Source of the DNA: Haloimpatiens lingqiaonensis
GTDB taxonomy: Bacteria; Bacillota; Clostridia; Clostridiales; Clostridiaceae
DNA length: 64,000 nucleotides
Assembly: GCF_044502415.1 (NCBI RefSeq)
Contig: NZ_CP172402.1
Strand: one strand, 5' to 3'
Part shown: positions 35,054 to 45,103 of the stretch, piece by piece
Layout: the number at the start of each line of letters is the position of its first letter
How positions within the stretch are numbered: position 1 is the stretch's first letter
Program-made: the position numbers and the translations under genes
Notes under the pieces: generated by a model
What the model saw: the letters and a program-made list of their open reading frames with translations, nothing else
The model's database searches: none
What the model was told of the DNA's origin: nothing

Positions 35054-36115
35054 TTATAACACCTTCTTCTTATTTTGGTATAGTAGGTATAAAAAATATG
35101 GTGCACCAAATAATGCAGTAATAACCCCAACAGGTATTTCAGAAGGATTTATTAATGTACGAGCCAAGGTATCTGTAATAGTTAAAAATATAGCACCAAA
35201 TAGTGCAGAGAAGGGAAATAAAATTTTGTGGTCAGGTCCAACTATTAATCTAGTTATATGAGGAATTATAAGTCCTACAAAGCCGATTATACCTGTGACA
35301 GATACGCAGGAAGCAACTATTAATGAAGAAGTTATAAGTATTATCTTTTTGACTTTTTCTACATTTACTCCAAGACTTTCAGCAGTGCTATCACCGGTTA
35401 ACATAATGTTTAAGTCTTTGGATAGGGATATTATTATTAGAGAACCTATTAATATTATAGGTACTACTATTTTTAGTTCCTGCCAGCTAGCAGAGGAAAC
35501 ACTACCCATTGTCCACATATATATATCTTCTAATTGATTTCTATTAAATAGCATTAGTATTGATATTATAGAAGAAAGTAAAAAACTCATGGTTACCCCA
35601 GATAAAAGCAGTGTGTTTGTAGGAAGTTTTTTTCCCACTCTTGCGATATTGTAGACAAAGAGAGTGGTTAATATACCACCTAAAAAAGCGAAAAAGGATA
35701 TTCCAATAACACTGTTTAAAAATTTGCTTAGAAAGGAGAAATTTAATATTATGCCTACAGTAGCTCCTAAGGCAGAACCAGATGAAATACCTAGTATATA
35801 TGGGTCTGCCATGGGATTTTTAAATATAGCTTGAAAAGAACAGCCAACTATGGATAGACCTATACCTATTATTATAGACATTAATATTCTAGGTAAACGT
35901 ATATTTAAAACTATTAGACTTTCAGAAGCTTTAATATTAGAAGTATCTATTAAAATATTTATAAAAGGAAGCTTAGAAAATAAAATTTTCATTGATTTAA
36001 AAAAATTTATATCTGCAGCGCCTAGTGCAGCACAGAATATTATAAGCAAAAATAAAATAACGGTAAGAATAATAAATAATATATTGTAGTGTGTTTTTTT
36101 TTCTGTAAAATTCAT
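35054..36115 (-). CDS. btuC: Vitamin B12 ABC transporter permease BtuC
   Basis: About 353 residues with ten membrane helices of the FecCD class. Motifs: RLPRILMSIIIGIGLSIVG, the coupling region FKNPMADPYILGISSGSALG, and GIIGFVGLIIPHITRLIVGP. The dimer forms the import channel. I chose the ATG at 36115, after GGGGAAAG; another ATG lies 18 bases upstream with no clear site. Confidence 0.9.
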   Translation of the reverse strand: MNFTEKKTHYNILFIILTVILFLLIIFCAALGAADINFFKSMKILFSKLPFINILIDTSNIKASESLIVLNIRLPRILMSIIIGIGLSIVGCSFQAIFKNPMADPYILGISSGSALGATVGIILNFSFLSKFLNSVIGISFFAFLGGILTTLFVYNIARVGKKLPTNTLLLSGVTMSFLLSSIISILMLFNRNQLEDIYMWTMGSVSSASWQELKIVVPIILIGSLIIISLSKDLNIMLTGDSTAESLGVNVEKVKKIILITSSLIVASCVSVTGIIGFVGLIIPHITRLIVGPDHKILFPFSALFGAIFLTITDTLARTLINPSEIPVGVITALFGAPYFLYLLYQNKKKVL

Positions 36116-36143
36116 TTTCTTTCCCCATTTCAAATTATTCTTG

Positions 36144-36195
36144 AAAGGACTATTGACAATACAAACATTGTATTAAATGTCAATAGTCCTTTATG
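36144..36195 (-). terminator. Hairpin between btuF and btuC
   Basis: AAAGGACTATTGACA / TGTCAATAGTCCTTT is a 15-bp perfect stem in the gap between the two genes. With no long T tail on the minus strand it may stabilise the binding-protein mRNA or reduce read-through. Confidence 0.6.
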
Positions 36196-36201
36196 GCTCT
36201 T

Positions 36202-37137
36202 TTATTTAAATAATTCAGGATGTATAATTTTTGCTAATTCTTCAAGGCCATCTGCAAGTCTAGGTCCTTGTCTATCTAAAAGATTATTGTCTATTTCATA
36301 TAATTTATTATTTTTTACAGCAGTTAAATCTTTATAACCGTTTGCATTTTCAATTCCTTTTTTAGCATCAAAATATTTAGAGCATATTACTATATCAGGA
36401 TTTTTTTCTATAAGTTTTTCTATACTATATTGCCAGCCTTTAACGTCAGAAGCCACATTTTTTCCACCGGCAGTTTCTATAAGCTCATTTATAAAAGTAT
36501 CTCCGCCAGCAGTGTAATCACCAAATTTACCATAAGAAATTACGTAGTATACAGAAGGTGTAGATTTACCTTTAACCTTTTCTTTTATTGATTCAACTTT
36601 CTTTTTCATACTTGAAACTATTTCATTTGATTTTTCTTTTGCGTTTAATATTGTGCCTAGCTTATCTATTACGCTATATGCTCCATCTAGATTATCTTTA
36701 CCATAAAGTACAACGGTTTTAATATTTAAAGCTTCTAGTTTTTGTAGAACTTTTTTATCAAAATGAGTAGAAGCAACAACTAAATCCGGTTTTAACTGAG
36801 CTATTTTTTCTATATTAGGGTTTTTAAGTCCTCCTACAGATTCAATCTTTTTAGAAGCTTCTGGATAATCGCAGTAATCAGTTTTACCAACTAATTTATC
36901 ACCCTTTCCTAAAGCAAAAATAGTTTCAGTTATATTTGGAGCTAGAGAAACTATTTTTGCTGGTTCCTTTTCTATAGAAACCTCTCTATCATATGAATCC
37001 TTTATCTTTAAAGGATAAGAAATTTTCGTATCTTCTTTAGTCTTAGATGAATCGGTTTTTTTGTTGCTGCAGGCTGCTAGTGAAAATAACATTACTAAAA
37101 ATAAACAACTTGATATAAATTTTTTAAAGTTTTTCAT
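36202..37137 (-). CDS. btuF: Cobalamin-binding lipoprotein BtuF
   Basis: 311 residues. The lipoprotein signal ends in LAAC. The type III binding-protein fold is shown by PAKIVSLAPNITETIFALG, VGKTDYCDYPEASKKIESVG, IEKIAQLKPDLVVAS and the C-terminal RQGPRLADGLEEL. It delivers B12 to BtuCD at the outer face of the membrane. AGGAGG lies six bases before the ATG at 37137; an upstream ATG gives a poor extension. It is the first gene behind the cobalamin riboswitch. Confidence 0.92.
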   Translation of the reverse strand: MKNFKKFISSCLFLVMLFSLAACSNKKTDSSKTKEDTKISYPLKIKDSYDREVSIEKEPAKIVSLAPNITETIFALGKGDKLVGKTDYCDYPEASKKIESVGGLKNPNIEKIAQLKPDLVVASTHFDKKVLQKLEALNIKTVVLYGKDNLDGAYSVIDKLGTILNAKEKSNEIVSSMKKKVESIKEKVKGKSTPSVYYVISYGKFGDYTAGGDTFINELIETAGGKNVASDVKGWQYSIEKLIEKNPDIVICSKYFDAKKGIENANGYKDLTAVKNNKLYEIDNNLLDRQGPRLADGLEELAKIIHPELFK

Positions 37138-37171
37138 AAAGATCCTCCTATTATTTGTAATTTTTTTCAAT

Positions 37172-37208
37172 ATAAAAAACCACTATCCTGCGTAATAAAA
37201 GATAGTGG
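37172..37208 (-). terminator. Expression-platform terminator of the cobalamin riboswitch
   Basis: On the minus strand CCACTATC / GATAGTGG is followed by TTTTTT, between the aptamer and btuF. It would stop transcription when B12 is bound. Confidence 0.85.
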
Positions 37209-37224
37209 TCATAAAAAACAAACC

Positions 37225-37425
37225 AATATAAGCTTTATCCGCGCAAGCTAATACTAAACTATTATAGGCAGGTCTCCTGACTTAGAATCATCATCTATTG
37301 ACGCCTTCCCTAATAAATTAAGTGGCATAAAGTCAATAAACTCTTCATTACAGTGGCGGGACCGTATGAGTCTTTCACTCATTTCCCATTTAAACATTAA
37401 AGTACCTATAATATGAATTATTTAT
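37225..37425 (-). promoter_or_regulatory. Cobalamin riboswitch aptamer
   Basis: The minus strand has the B12 box AGTCAGGAGACCTGCC (around 37270), the conserved GCCACTG near 37355 (here CCCGCCACTGTAATG), GGGAAGGCG and GGGAAATGAGTGAAAG. These match the cobalamin class in order and spacing. It controls btuFCD. Confidence 0.93.
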
Positions 37426-37778
37426 AAATTTACAAAATGATTATAGCACTTATATATTTATTAATCAAACTATTTAATCAGTGTATACACACTATAATCT
37501 AAAGTTCTATGCAACAATTTGAAGAGTAGTATTAAAAAGGACTTTTTAAAAACAATATTATACATTATAATTAAATTATATTGGCAGTGATTAAAGTATA
37601 AATTTTAAAGTTATGGTTACTAATAATTTTATATTAGTGTTATACTAGATAGTGATTAATAATTATAATCACATTAATGAGAAAGGAGGTACGTTATAAG
37701 TTTCTAAACTTTTTTAAAGTAACTATTTAAGAGCTAAACTTTAGAAGTTTAAAGGAGGCTTTTAACGGTAAATCAGCA
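37426..37778. other. Divergent promoter region between btuF and the TetR gene
   Basis: No gene is seen. Promoter-like boxes exist on both strands. Two AAAGGAGG-type sites (37682-37690, 37751-37757) lie far from the likely TetR start, the second about 20 bases away. Short inverted repeats such as AAGTTTCTAAACTT at 37699-37712 could be a TetR operator. Confidence 0.4.
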
Positions 37779-38402
37779 GTGGGAGAAAAACCTTCGTTAA
37801 AGAGAAATAAAAGAAAAGAAAATAAAACTATTAAGAGGAATAGCTTGTACGATGCAGCATATGAATTATTTACAACTAAAGGTATAAATAACACAGCTAT
37901 AGATGATATAGTTAAAAAGGCTGGAGTGGCTAAGGGAACTTTTTATTTGTATTTTAAAGATAAATATGATATATTCGATAAAATAATTTTAAAAAAGAGT
38001 TCTGTGGTAATTAAGGAAGCTATGGCAGAAACTGAGAAAAATAAAGATGAATTTAATGATTTTATAGAAGCTATAATATTTTTTATAAACTATTTAATTG
38101 AGTACTTTAAGAATAATAAAATGCTTCTAAAATTAATACATAAGAATTTATCTTGGGGTATATATAGAAAAGCTGTGTATGATATAGATACTAATGAAGA
38201 AATGAAAAGGCTAGTAGATATATTTATGGAAAATATGAATTCTGGTGATTACGATATAGAGGATTCAGGAAAAACCTTATTTATAATATTAGAATTGACA
38301 AGTTCTATATGCTATAGCGGTATAATATTTGAAGAACCAGATAATATAGATAATATGAAGCCGGTACTTTTTAAGAGCATAAGAAAAATATTAACAAAAT
38401 AG
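37779..38402 (+). CDS. TetR-family transcriptional regulator
   Basis: 207 residues. The helix-turn-helix is typical: LYDAAYELFTTKGINNTAID, DIVKKAGVAKGTFYLYFKDK. The C-terminal ligand domain is unassigned. The GTG start at 37779 has no close ribosome site, so the true start may be elsewhere, though an in-frame stop lies just upstream. The lysine-rich N-terminus (KRNKRKENKTIKR) may contact DNA. It likely controls itself and possibly the following transporter. Confidence 0.8.
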   Translation: MGEKPSLKRNKRKENKTIKRNSLYDAAYELFTTKGINNTAIDDIVKKAGVAKGTFYLYFKDKYDIFDKIILKKSSVVIKEAMAETEKNKDEFNDFIEAIIFFINYLIEYFKNNKMLLKLIHKNLSWGIYRKAVYDIDTNEEMKRLVDIFMENMNSGDYDIEDSGKTLFIILELTSSICYSGIIFEEPDNIDNMKPVLFKSIRKILTK

Positions 38403-38415
38403 AATATTGATAAAA

Positions 38416-38463
38416 TAAAAACAATCCTAGTGAATTAAAATTGGCTATGATTGTTTTTTTTAT
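38416..38463 (+). terminator. Terminator after the TetR gene
   Basis: AAAACAATC...TAG / CTA.GATTGTTTTTTTT. Confidence 0.75.
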
Positions 38464-38702
38464 GAACATATATAATTTTAATCATACATTTTAAGAAATA
38501 ATTGGATATAAAACTTGCAAAAAAACAAAAATACACATAATGTTATTAAAAAAATAATCACGCGTTAATATTAGTACAACTGATTTTATAGTGGTAAATG
38601 TTAAAAAAATAATTAAATAATTTTCTGAAAAAAGGTGTTTTGAATTTGCTTAAATTCATATATAATAATATGTAAATATTTCAAAAAGAAAGGGGCGCTA
38701 TT

Positions 38703-40055
38703 ATGAGTAAAGTAATAGAAAATAAAGAAAGAGGACAGTGGGGGTCTAAACTTGGTTTTATATTAGCAGCTGCAGGATCAGCTGTAGGCCTTGGAAACCT
38801 GTGGAAGTTTCCTTATAAAGCAGGGACTAACGGAGGAGGGGCTTTTGTTTTAGTCTATGTAATTATAGTTTTATTATTGGGTTTTAGTTTAATGATAGCT
38901 GAAATTGCTTTAGGAAGGAATACTCAATTAAATGCCATAGGAGCATATTCGAAAATTAATAAAAAATGGGGATGGGTAGGAGCTCTTGGCGTTTTGGCAG
39001 CTTTTCTTATATTATCCTTCTATAGTGTTGTGGGTGGATGGGTTATTAATTATTTAGTAAAGTCTGCAACGGGAGCTTTAAAAATTAGTGATGCAAATGT
39101 ATTAAAGGAAGTATTTGGGGGATTTGTATCTTCCACAACCATGCCTATAATATATCATGGAATTTTTATGTTGATTACTCTTGCTATAGTATTTGTAGGT
39201 ATTGATAAGGGTATAGAAAAAGCAAGTAAAATAATGATGCCTTCTTTATTTGTGATAATTATTATTTTAGCAATACGTTCAGTTACATTGCCTGGAGCTA
39301 TGGAAGGAGTTAAATACTTTATAATTCCTGATTTTTCAAAAATAAACATGAGTGTGGTTTTAGATGCTCTTGGTCAAGTATTTTTCTCTCTTAGTTTAGG
39401 TATGGGGTGTATGATAACCTATGGAAGCTATCTTGGCAAAGATACCAATATACCTAAAAGTGGAATTATAATTCCTCTTATTGATACAGCTATAGCTTTG
39501 TTAGCAGGATTTGCTATTTTGCCAGCAGTTTTTGCTTTTGGATTTAAACCAGATCAAGGGCCTGGACTTATGTTTGTAACATTACCAGCAGTATTTTCTA
39601 AAATGCCGTTGGGTACAGTATTTGCAGTGTTATTTTTCATACTTGTATTATTTGCAGCACTTACTTCATCTATTTCTTTGCTAGAAGTGGTAGTTGCATA
39701 TATAGTAGATAAATGGAATTTTTCAAGACAAAGAACATCAATAGCTATAGCTATAATTATATTCTTAGTAGGAATACCGGCTTCTTTATCACAAGGCGTG
39801 TGGAGCAATATTCATTTACTGGGTAACAGAGGATTTTTTGACACGTATGATTTTATAGCTAGTAATATACTTTTGCCATTAGGTGGATTCTTATTATGTA
39901 TATTTGTAGGATGGATTTGGAAAAAGCAACAGTGTGAAGATGAAATAACTAATGGAGGAGAAATAAAATTCAGATTAAAGAAAGTTTGGTTTTTCCTAAT
40001 AAAATATATATGTCCAGTAGCTATACTTATAGTATTTCTTCGATCTATAAAATAG
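38703..40055 (+). CDS. Sodium-dependent neurotransmitter-symporter family transporter
   Basis: 450 residues with about 11 membrane helices. The LeuT-fold signature is GSAVGLGNLWKFPYKAGTNG in helix 1. GGGAFVLVYVII, LSLGMGCMITYGSYLG (helix 6 region) and ALTSSISLLEVVVAY (helix 8) hold the sodium and substrate sites. Members import amino acids such as tryptophan, leucine or tyrosine with Na+. The short C-terminus is usual for clostridial members. AAAGGGG precedes the ATG. Confidence 0.9.
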   Translation: MSKVIENKERGQWGSKLGFILAAAGSAVGLGNLWKFPYKAGTNGGGAFVLVYVIIVLLLGFSLMIAEIALGRNTQLNAIGAYSKINKKWGWVGALGVLAAFLILSFYSVVGGWVINYLVKSATGALKISDANVLKEVFGGFVSSTTMPIIYHGIFMLITLAIVFVGIDKGIEKASKIMMPSLFVIIIILAIRSVTLPGAMEGVKYFIIPDFSKINMSVVLDALGQVFFSLSLGMGCMITYGSYLGKDTNIPKSGIIIPLIDTAIALLAGFAILPAVFAFGFKPDQGPGLMFVTLPAVFSKMPLGTVFAVLFFILVLFAALTSSISLLEVVVAYIVDKWNFSRQRTSIAIAIIIFLVGIPASLSQGVWSNIHLLGNRGFFDTYDFIASNILLPLGGFLLCIFVGWIWKKQQCEDEITNGGEIKFRLKKVWFFLIKYICPVAILIVFLRSIK

Positions 40056-40239
40056 TAATGTGGAAAACTAATATAATTATATGAAAAATTATATTTTCAA
40101 TTGGTAGAAATATGAATTTATATATTTTAATTAAAACCTTACTTTAATGTAATTAAGTGAGTAGATAAGGGGAGAGTTGGCGTTAAGGATTTATTTAAAA
40201 AATTTATTATAGGAGATATTTATAAATTTTAAAAATAAG

Positions 40240-40287
40240 ACCATGTATAAAAGGGAATTTATTTTCCTGTTTATGCATGGTTTTTGT
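40240..40287 (+). terminator. Hairpin terminator 185 bases after the transporter
   Basis: ACCATGTATAAA.GG / CC.GTTTATGCATGGT followed by TTTTTG. It may end the transporter transcript or a small RNA in this 370-base gap. No open frame is apparent in the gap. Confidence 0.7.
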
Positions 40288-40428
40288 TTATGCATGAATT
40301 TTACGGATTTTGCTATAGCTATTCAGTTATTTTAAATTTCACGTGCTTTAGGCACATTAATTATGTAAATAAATATTATGGAATTATAGGTAGCGTTTTA
40401 CAAAGTACTTAGATGATGAGGTGAAGAA

Positions 40429-41652
40429 ATGTATGAGAAAGATTTAGTAAAGAGTGTAGAACCTTTAGAATATGAAAAAATTAAAAATAGAAAACCTAAA
40501 ATAAAAGTTTATTTAAATAGTGATAATATAAGAAAAAACTTTAAGAATATAAAAATGTATTTAGATGGTGAAAGTTTAAAGTATAAAATTAAGGATAAAA
40601 AAATAAAATATACTCCCAAAAGGAAACTTAAAAGGGGAAGGCATTGTGTAAAAATTTCGGTAGTGTTTCCTAAGGGCGAAACTTATGATTATGCGTGGTA
40701 TTTTATTATAGAAGAAAAGGAGATAATGAATTATTATTTTGGAAATCTTCATTCTCATACTTCTTATTCTAGTGGACAAGGTACTCCAGAAGAAGCTTTA
40801 AATAATGCAAAAAATAAGGGGATGGATTTTTGGGCGTTGACAGACCATTCTAGTTCATTGAATACTGATGAAAAGTGGGAACAATATAGAAATGTTTGCA
40901 GTGAATTCAATAAAAAGCATAAAAATAATTTAGCTCTTTTTGGAAAAGAAATAAGCGTAAAAGGATTGGGACATTTAAATTTATTTAATTGTGACAAAGT
41001 AGATAAGGTAAAGATAAATAAATTGGATAAATTAGAAAAAATAATTAATAAATATGAAGATGTAATACTGTGTATAAATCATCCGGGTAAATCTGTATTT
41101 AATTTAAAAAACGAAAAACACTTAAATGAAAACATATGTCTAATTGAAGTGGGCAATGGAAGTTTTGGGGAGAAATATAATAGATATGAAAAACATTATT
41201 ATGGAATGTTGGATCAAGGGTGGCATTTAGGTGCGGTAAATAGTCAAGACAATCACAAAAGGGATTGGGGTAAATGGGAAAATCTAACGGTAATATTGGC
41301 TCCTAAGTTGAATAAAAAATATATCTTTGAAGCTATTAGAAAAAGGAGAATTTACTCTACAGAAAGCAATACTATGAAACTTAAATTTAAACTTGGGGAA
41401 ATGTGGATGGGTAGTGTTGTAAAAGAATATAAAAAGGGTGATATTATTCAGTTTACTGTAGAATGTGAAGATAAAAAAATACCCATAGAAAAAGTTCAAA
41501 TAATAACTAATGGATCAGTGGTTTTGGAAGAAAAAAATATTATGGGTTATAAATGTGCATGGAAACCAAAAGTTAAATTAGATACAGATAATGCTTGGTA
41601 TGTGGTTAAGGTTATCCAAAAGGGGGGAGAAGGGGAATATCTTCTCCTATAA
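40429..41652 (+). CDS. PHP-domain metallohydrolase (CehA/McbA type)
   Basis: 407 residues. An N-terminal beta-rich domain (to about residue 100) precedes the PHP domain: FGNLHSHTSYSSGQGTPEEA, WALTDHSS, ILCINHPGKS and GAVNSQDNHKRDWG provide the His/Asp metal ligands. The C-terminal part is another beta domain. CehA-type enzymes are metal-dependent phosphoesterases or esterases; the natural substrate is unknown. No signal peptide is seen. AGGTGAAGAA precedes the ATG. Confidence 0.82.
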   Translation: MYEKDLVKSVEPLEYEKIKNRKPKIKVYLNSDNIRKNFKNIKMYLDGESLKYKIKDKKIKYTPKRKLKRGRHCVKISVVFPKGETYDYAWYFIIEEKEIMNYYFGNLHSHTSYSSGQGTPEEALNNAKNKGMDFWALTDHSSSLNTDEKWEQYRNVCSEFNKKHKNNLALFGKEISVKGLGHLNLFNCDKVDKVKINKLDKLEKIINKYEDVILCINHPGKSVFNLKNEKHLNENICLIEVGNGSFGEKYNRYEKHYYGMLDQGWHLGAVNSQDNHKRDWGKWENLTVILAPKLNKKYIFEAIRKRRIYSTESNTMKLKFKLGEMWMGSVVKEYKKGDIIQFTVECEDKKIPIEKVQIITNGSVVLEEKNIMGYKCAWKPKVKLDTDNAWYVVKVIQKGGEGEYLLL

Positions 41653-41996
41653 TAGTAAAATAGGACAAAACTTCAAGAATTTTAAATTTAAATTCTACAT
41701 TAGATGAATAAACGTTTTAAATTTAAAATTTAGAATGTAAAATGGGGTTTATGGAAAAGGTAATAATTAAGTAATAGGTAAGAGAAGTAAGAAGTAAGAG
41801 TTAAGGGGGATTTTCCTCCACTGCGTTACGGAAAATCTTTTATTGGAAATAGCTAGACTAATTAATTCTAAAAAACTCCTTGAGTTTTATCCTTAACTCT
41901 TACTTATTAACTCTTACTTATTACTTATTATCTATTACCTACTCTATTATCTATTAATTATCTGCAAGTTTAATATTTGAACTTATGGTTTAACAT
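41653..41996. repeat. Intergenic repeat cluster
   Basis: An inverted repeat TTTAAATTTAAATTC / TTTAAATTTAAAATT (about 41683-41733), AAGTAAGA runs, a solo copy of the GGATTTTCCTCCACTGCG..GGAAAATCTTTTATTGG end repeat of the large noncoding element (41811-41850), and a copy of AAAAACTCCTTGAGTTTTAT (41871-41890). No gene. Confidence 0.7.
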
Positions 41997-43916
41997 TTAC
42001 AAATCAGATAATTCTTCCCACTTTTCATAAAGAATATTTATTTCTTCCTGTAAATTTATAATATCTTTATTTACAGTTTCGCTTTTTTGTGGGTTTGAGT
42101 ATATTTCTTCCTTACATAATTGGTTTTGCAATTCTTCTAAAAGAGTTTCCTTTTTAGCTATGTCTTCTTCTAAGTTTTTTATTTCCAATTTCTTTTGTTT
42201 TTGAAGTTTTTCTTCTTCTCTTTTCTTTTTCTTTTCAAGTTTTATTTGAGTTTTTGTTTTACCTTCATTTTCTTCTTCTAATTCAAATCTTAATGGATTT
42301 TTTTTCTTTTCAATATAGTAAGAATAATCTCCTAAATATTCCTTTAGTTCATCTTCTTTTAGTTCATAAATTTTATCTACCACTTTATTTAAGAAATATC
42401 TATCGTGGGAAATTAAAAGCACAGTGCCATCATAATTAAGTATAGCATCCTCTAAAGCTTCTCTTGACATAATATCCAAATGGTTAGTAGGTTCATCTAA
42501 TAGTAAAAAGTTGGCTTTTGATAACATAAGCTTTAAAAGATTGATTTTGCACTTTTCCCCTCCGCTAAGAGTATGAATTTCTTTAAAAACGTCATCTCCA
42601 GTGAAAAGAAAAGCAGCTAAATAATTTCGAATTTCAGTTTGAGTTAAATTTGGAAAAGCATCCCAAACTTCATCTATAACAGTTTTATTAAGGTTTAAAT
42701 CAGATTGTTCCTGATCGTAATAGCCTAAAAATACATTTTTACCTAAAACTTTAACACCTGAGTCAGGTTTTAATTTATCCATAATTATTTTAAATAATGT
42801 AGTTTTGCCTCTTCCATTTTCACCGATTAAAGCTGATATCTGTCCACTTTTAATATCTAAATTTAGGTTGCTAAACAGATGTTTTTCACCAAAGCTTTTA
42901 CTTAAATTTTCTATGTATAGCACATCATTTCCGCTTTTAATACTGGTTTCAAAAGTAATTCTAGCAGAAATGGTATCTTCCACAGGTCTATCTAGGCGTT
43001 CTATCTTATCTAAAGCCTTTTGCCTGCTTTCAGCAGCTCTTATGCTTTTTTCTCTATTAAAAGATTTAAATTTCTTTATTATATCTTCTTGTCTTTTTAT
43101 TTCCTGCTGCTGTAGATTATAAGCCTTTAATTGCACTTCATAATCTTTTTTTCTTAGATCTAAGGATTTTGAATAGTTGCCGTTGTACATATTCATACAA
43201 CCATTAACCAATTGAAAAGTTTTATCCGTAACTGCATCTAGAAAATATCTATCGTGAGATATTATAAATACAGAACCTTTATATTCTTTTAAATATTCCT
43301 CTAACCATTCTATAGCATCCAAATCTAAATGGTTAGTAGGTTCATCAAGTAAAAGAATATCAGGTTTTATAAGAAGTAATTTACATAAAGCTACTCTGGT
43401 TTTTTGACCGCCGCTTAATATATTTATAGGTTTATCAAAATCTATATGGAGAAATCCTAATCCAGTTAAAACTCTATTAATTTCACCTTTATATACGTAA
43501 CCGCCTCTATGATTATAAATTTCTGTTAATGTGGTGTAATCTTTTATAGCCTTTTCATGAATATGGGCATTATCTTCGGTGTATGGCTCATTCATTTTTA
43601 CTTCTAAATCGTTCAATTTATACTCTATATCGATTAGGTCATTGAATACAGTAAGCATCTCTTCGTATATGGTAAGCGAGGATTCTAGAGAAAGATGCTG
43701 AGACAAATATCCTATTTTTTTACTTTTATCTATAAAAAGTTCACCGCTATCCTGTTCTAAATCACCGGTAAGTATTTTAAACAAGGTAGACTTTCCGGCT
43801 CCATTTATTCCTATTAATCCAATTTTATCTCCTTCATTTATATTAAAAGATACTTTGTTTAAAATAACATCTATTCCGTAACTTTTATGTATATCTTTGC
43901 AACTTAAAATAATCAT
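41997..43916 (-). CDS. ABC-F family ATPase (Uup/YdiF-like ribosome-associated)
   Basis: 639 residues with two fused ATPase domains and no membrane part. Walker A motifs are GINGAGKSTLFKIL and GENGRGKTTLFKII. Signatures are LSGGQKTRVALCKLLL and LSGGEKCKINLLKLML. Each is followed by LLLDEPTNHLD. The inter-domain linker (KAYNLQQQEIKRQEDIIKKF) and C-terminal coiled coil (residues 545-635) are typical. ABC-F proteins bind the ribosomal E site; some rescue stalled ribosomes or protect from antibiotics. Which role applies is not clear. Confidence 0.9.
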   Translation of the reverse strand: MIILSCKDIHKSYGIDVILNKVSFNINEGDKIGLIGINGAGKSTLFKILTGDLEQDSGELFIDKSKKIGYLSQHLSLESSLTIYEEMLTVFNDLIDIEYKLNDLEVKMNEPYTEDNAHIHEKAIKDYTTLTEIYNHRGGYVYKGEINRVLTGLGFLHIDFDKPINILSGGQKTRVALCKLLLIKPDILLLDEPTNHLDLDAIEWLEEYLKEYKGSVFIISHDRYFLDAVTDKTFQLVNGCMNMYNGNYSKSLDLRKKDYEVQLKAYNLQQQEIKRQEDIIKKFKSFNREKSIRAAESRQKALDKIERLDRPVEDTISARITFETSIKSGNDVLYIENLSKSFGEKHLFSNLNLDIKSGQISALIGENGRGKTTLFKIIMDKLKPDSGVKVLGKNVFLGYYDQEQSDLNLNKTVIDEVWDAFPNLTQTEIRNYLAAFLFTGDDVFKEIHTLSGGEKCKINLLKLMLSKANFLLLDEPTNHLDIMSREALEDAILNYDGTVLLISHDRYFLNKVVDKIYELKEDELKEYLGDYSYYIEKKKNPLRFELEEENEGKTKTQIKLEKKKKREEEKLQKQKKLEIKNLEEDIAKKETLLEELQNQLCKEEIYSNPQKSETVNKDIINLQEEINILYEKWEELSDL

Positions 43917-44338
43917 TTAATCACCTTCTTAAAATTCTCTATTAAAATTAAATACTATAATGAATACATTGGGTATTGGCAGAATACCTTTAATAATTAT
44001 ATCAGAAATTTTGGATAATATAAAATACTATAGTTAATAGGTAAAATTAGATTGTTAAATAATAAACTTACGGGATAACTGCATATAAATCAATTTGTAA
44101 AGGAATATTTTAACTTGCAAAAACCCTGTTAAAAATAATATAATTAATATAGTCTAAATATAATACTGTTAAAATAGGGAAAATGTATAAAAATGTAATT
44201 ATATAAAATAATATTACTAGTACTATTGACAGAGAATATAATAAGAGAATAGTATTAAATTATTGCATAAATTATGTAGTTATACAAATACTTTAATAAG
44301 AGAGTATAAGATAAACTCAGTAGTAGGGAGGTGTAAAG
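43917..44338. other. Divergent promoter region of the ABC-F gene and rex
   Basis: No gene is seen. A possible rex promoter is TTGCAA (44115-44120), an 18-base spacer, and TATAAT (44139-44144). Several TGTTAA half-sites occur near it, but no full Rex palindrome. Confidence 0.4.
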
Positions 44339-44980
44339 ATGGATAAGAAAAAGAATATATCTATGGCGGTAATTAAAAGACTACCTAAATATCATAGATA
44401 TTTGAGAGAACTTATGGAAAATGATATAGATAGAATATCCTCAAAAGAACTTAGTGAAAAAATTGGATTTACCGCGTCCCAAATAAGACAAGATTTAAAT
44501 AATTTTGGGGATTTCGGTCAACAGGGTTATGGGTATAATGTAAAAGAACTTTACAATGAAATCAGTGCTATTTTAGGATTAACTAAAATTTACAAAACTG
44601 TAATAATAGGTGCAGGAAATATAGGGCAAGCTATTGCAAATTATACTTATTTTGATAAAGTAGGTTTTAGTGTACAGGGAATGTTCGATATAAATCCTAA
44701 AATAATAGGATTAAAAATAAATGATGTAGAAGTTTTAGATATTGATTTTTTAGATGATTTTTTGAGAAAAGACAATATTGATATAGGGATAATATGTGTA
44801 CCTAAAAATAGTGCTCAAAAGGTTTGTGATATGTTAATTAGGAACAAAGTGAAAGGTATATGGAATTTTGCTCCTGTGGATTTGCAAATACCTGAAGATG
44901 CACAAATAGTAGTAGAAAATGTTCATTTAAGTGAAAGTTTACTTACTCTTAGTTGTTTGATGAATGATGATATAAATTAA
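44339..44980 (+). CDS. rex: Redox-sensing transcriptional repressor Rex
   Basis: 213 residues. The winged helix has SSKELSEKIGFTASQIRQDL and NNFGDFGQQGYGY. The NADH-binding motif is VIIGAGNIGQAIANY. Rex leaves DNA when NADH is high and so switches on fermentation genes. Its place just before the crt operon is the common clostridial order and suggests that operon is a target. GGGAGGTG precedes the ATG. Confidence 0.96.
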   Translation: MDKKKNISMAVIKRLPKYHRYLRELMENDIDRISSKELSEKIGFTASQIRQDLNNFGDFGQQGYGYNVKELYNEISAILGLTKIYKTVIIGAGNIGQAIANYTYFDKVGFSVQGMFDINPKIIGLKINDVEVLDIDFLDDFLRKDNIDIGIICVPKNSAQKVCDMLIRNKVKGIWNFAPVDLQIPEDAQIVVENVHLSESLLTLSCLMNDDIN

Positions 44981-45069
44981 TATTTAAATTTTAAAAATAG
45001 TTAAGTAATATATAAATAACCAAAAAATGTTTATTTGTATTGAATTTACAGGGTTATAGGTATATAATA

Positions 45070-45103
45070 AAAATAATTGAAGCTATCTTCAATTATTTTT
45101 TTA
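45070..45103 (+). terminator. Terminator after rex
   Basis: AAATAATTGAAG / CTTCAATTATTTTTTT with a CTAT loop. Confidence 0.85.
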
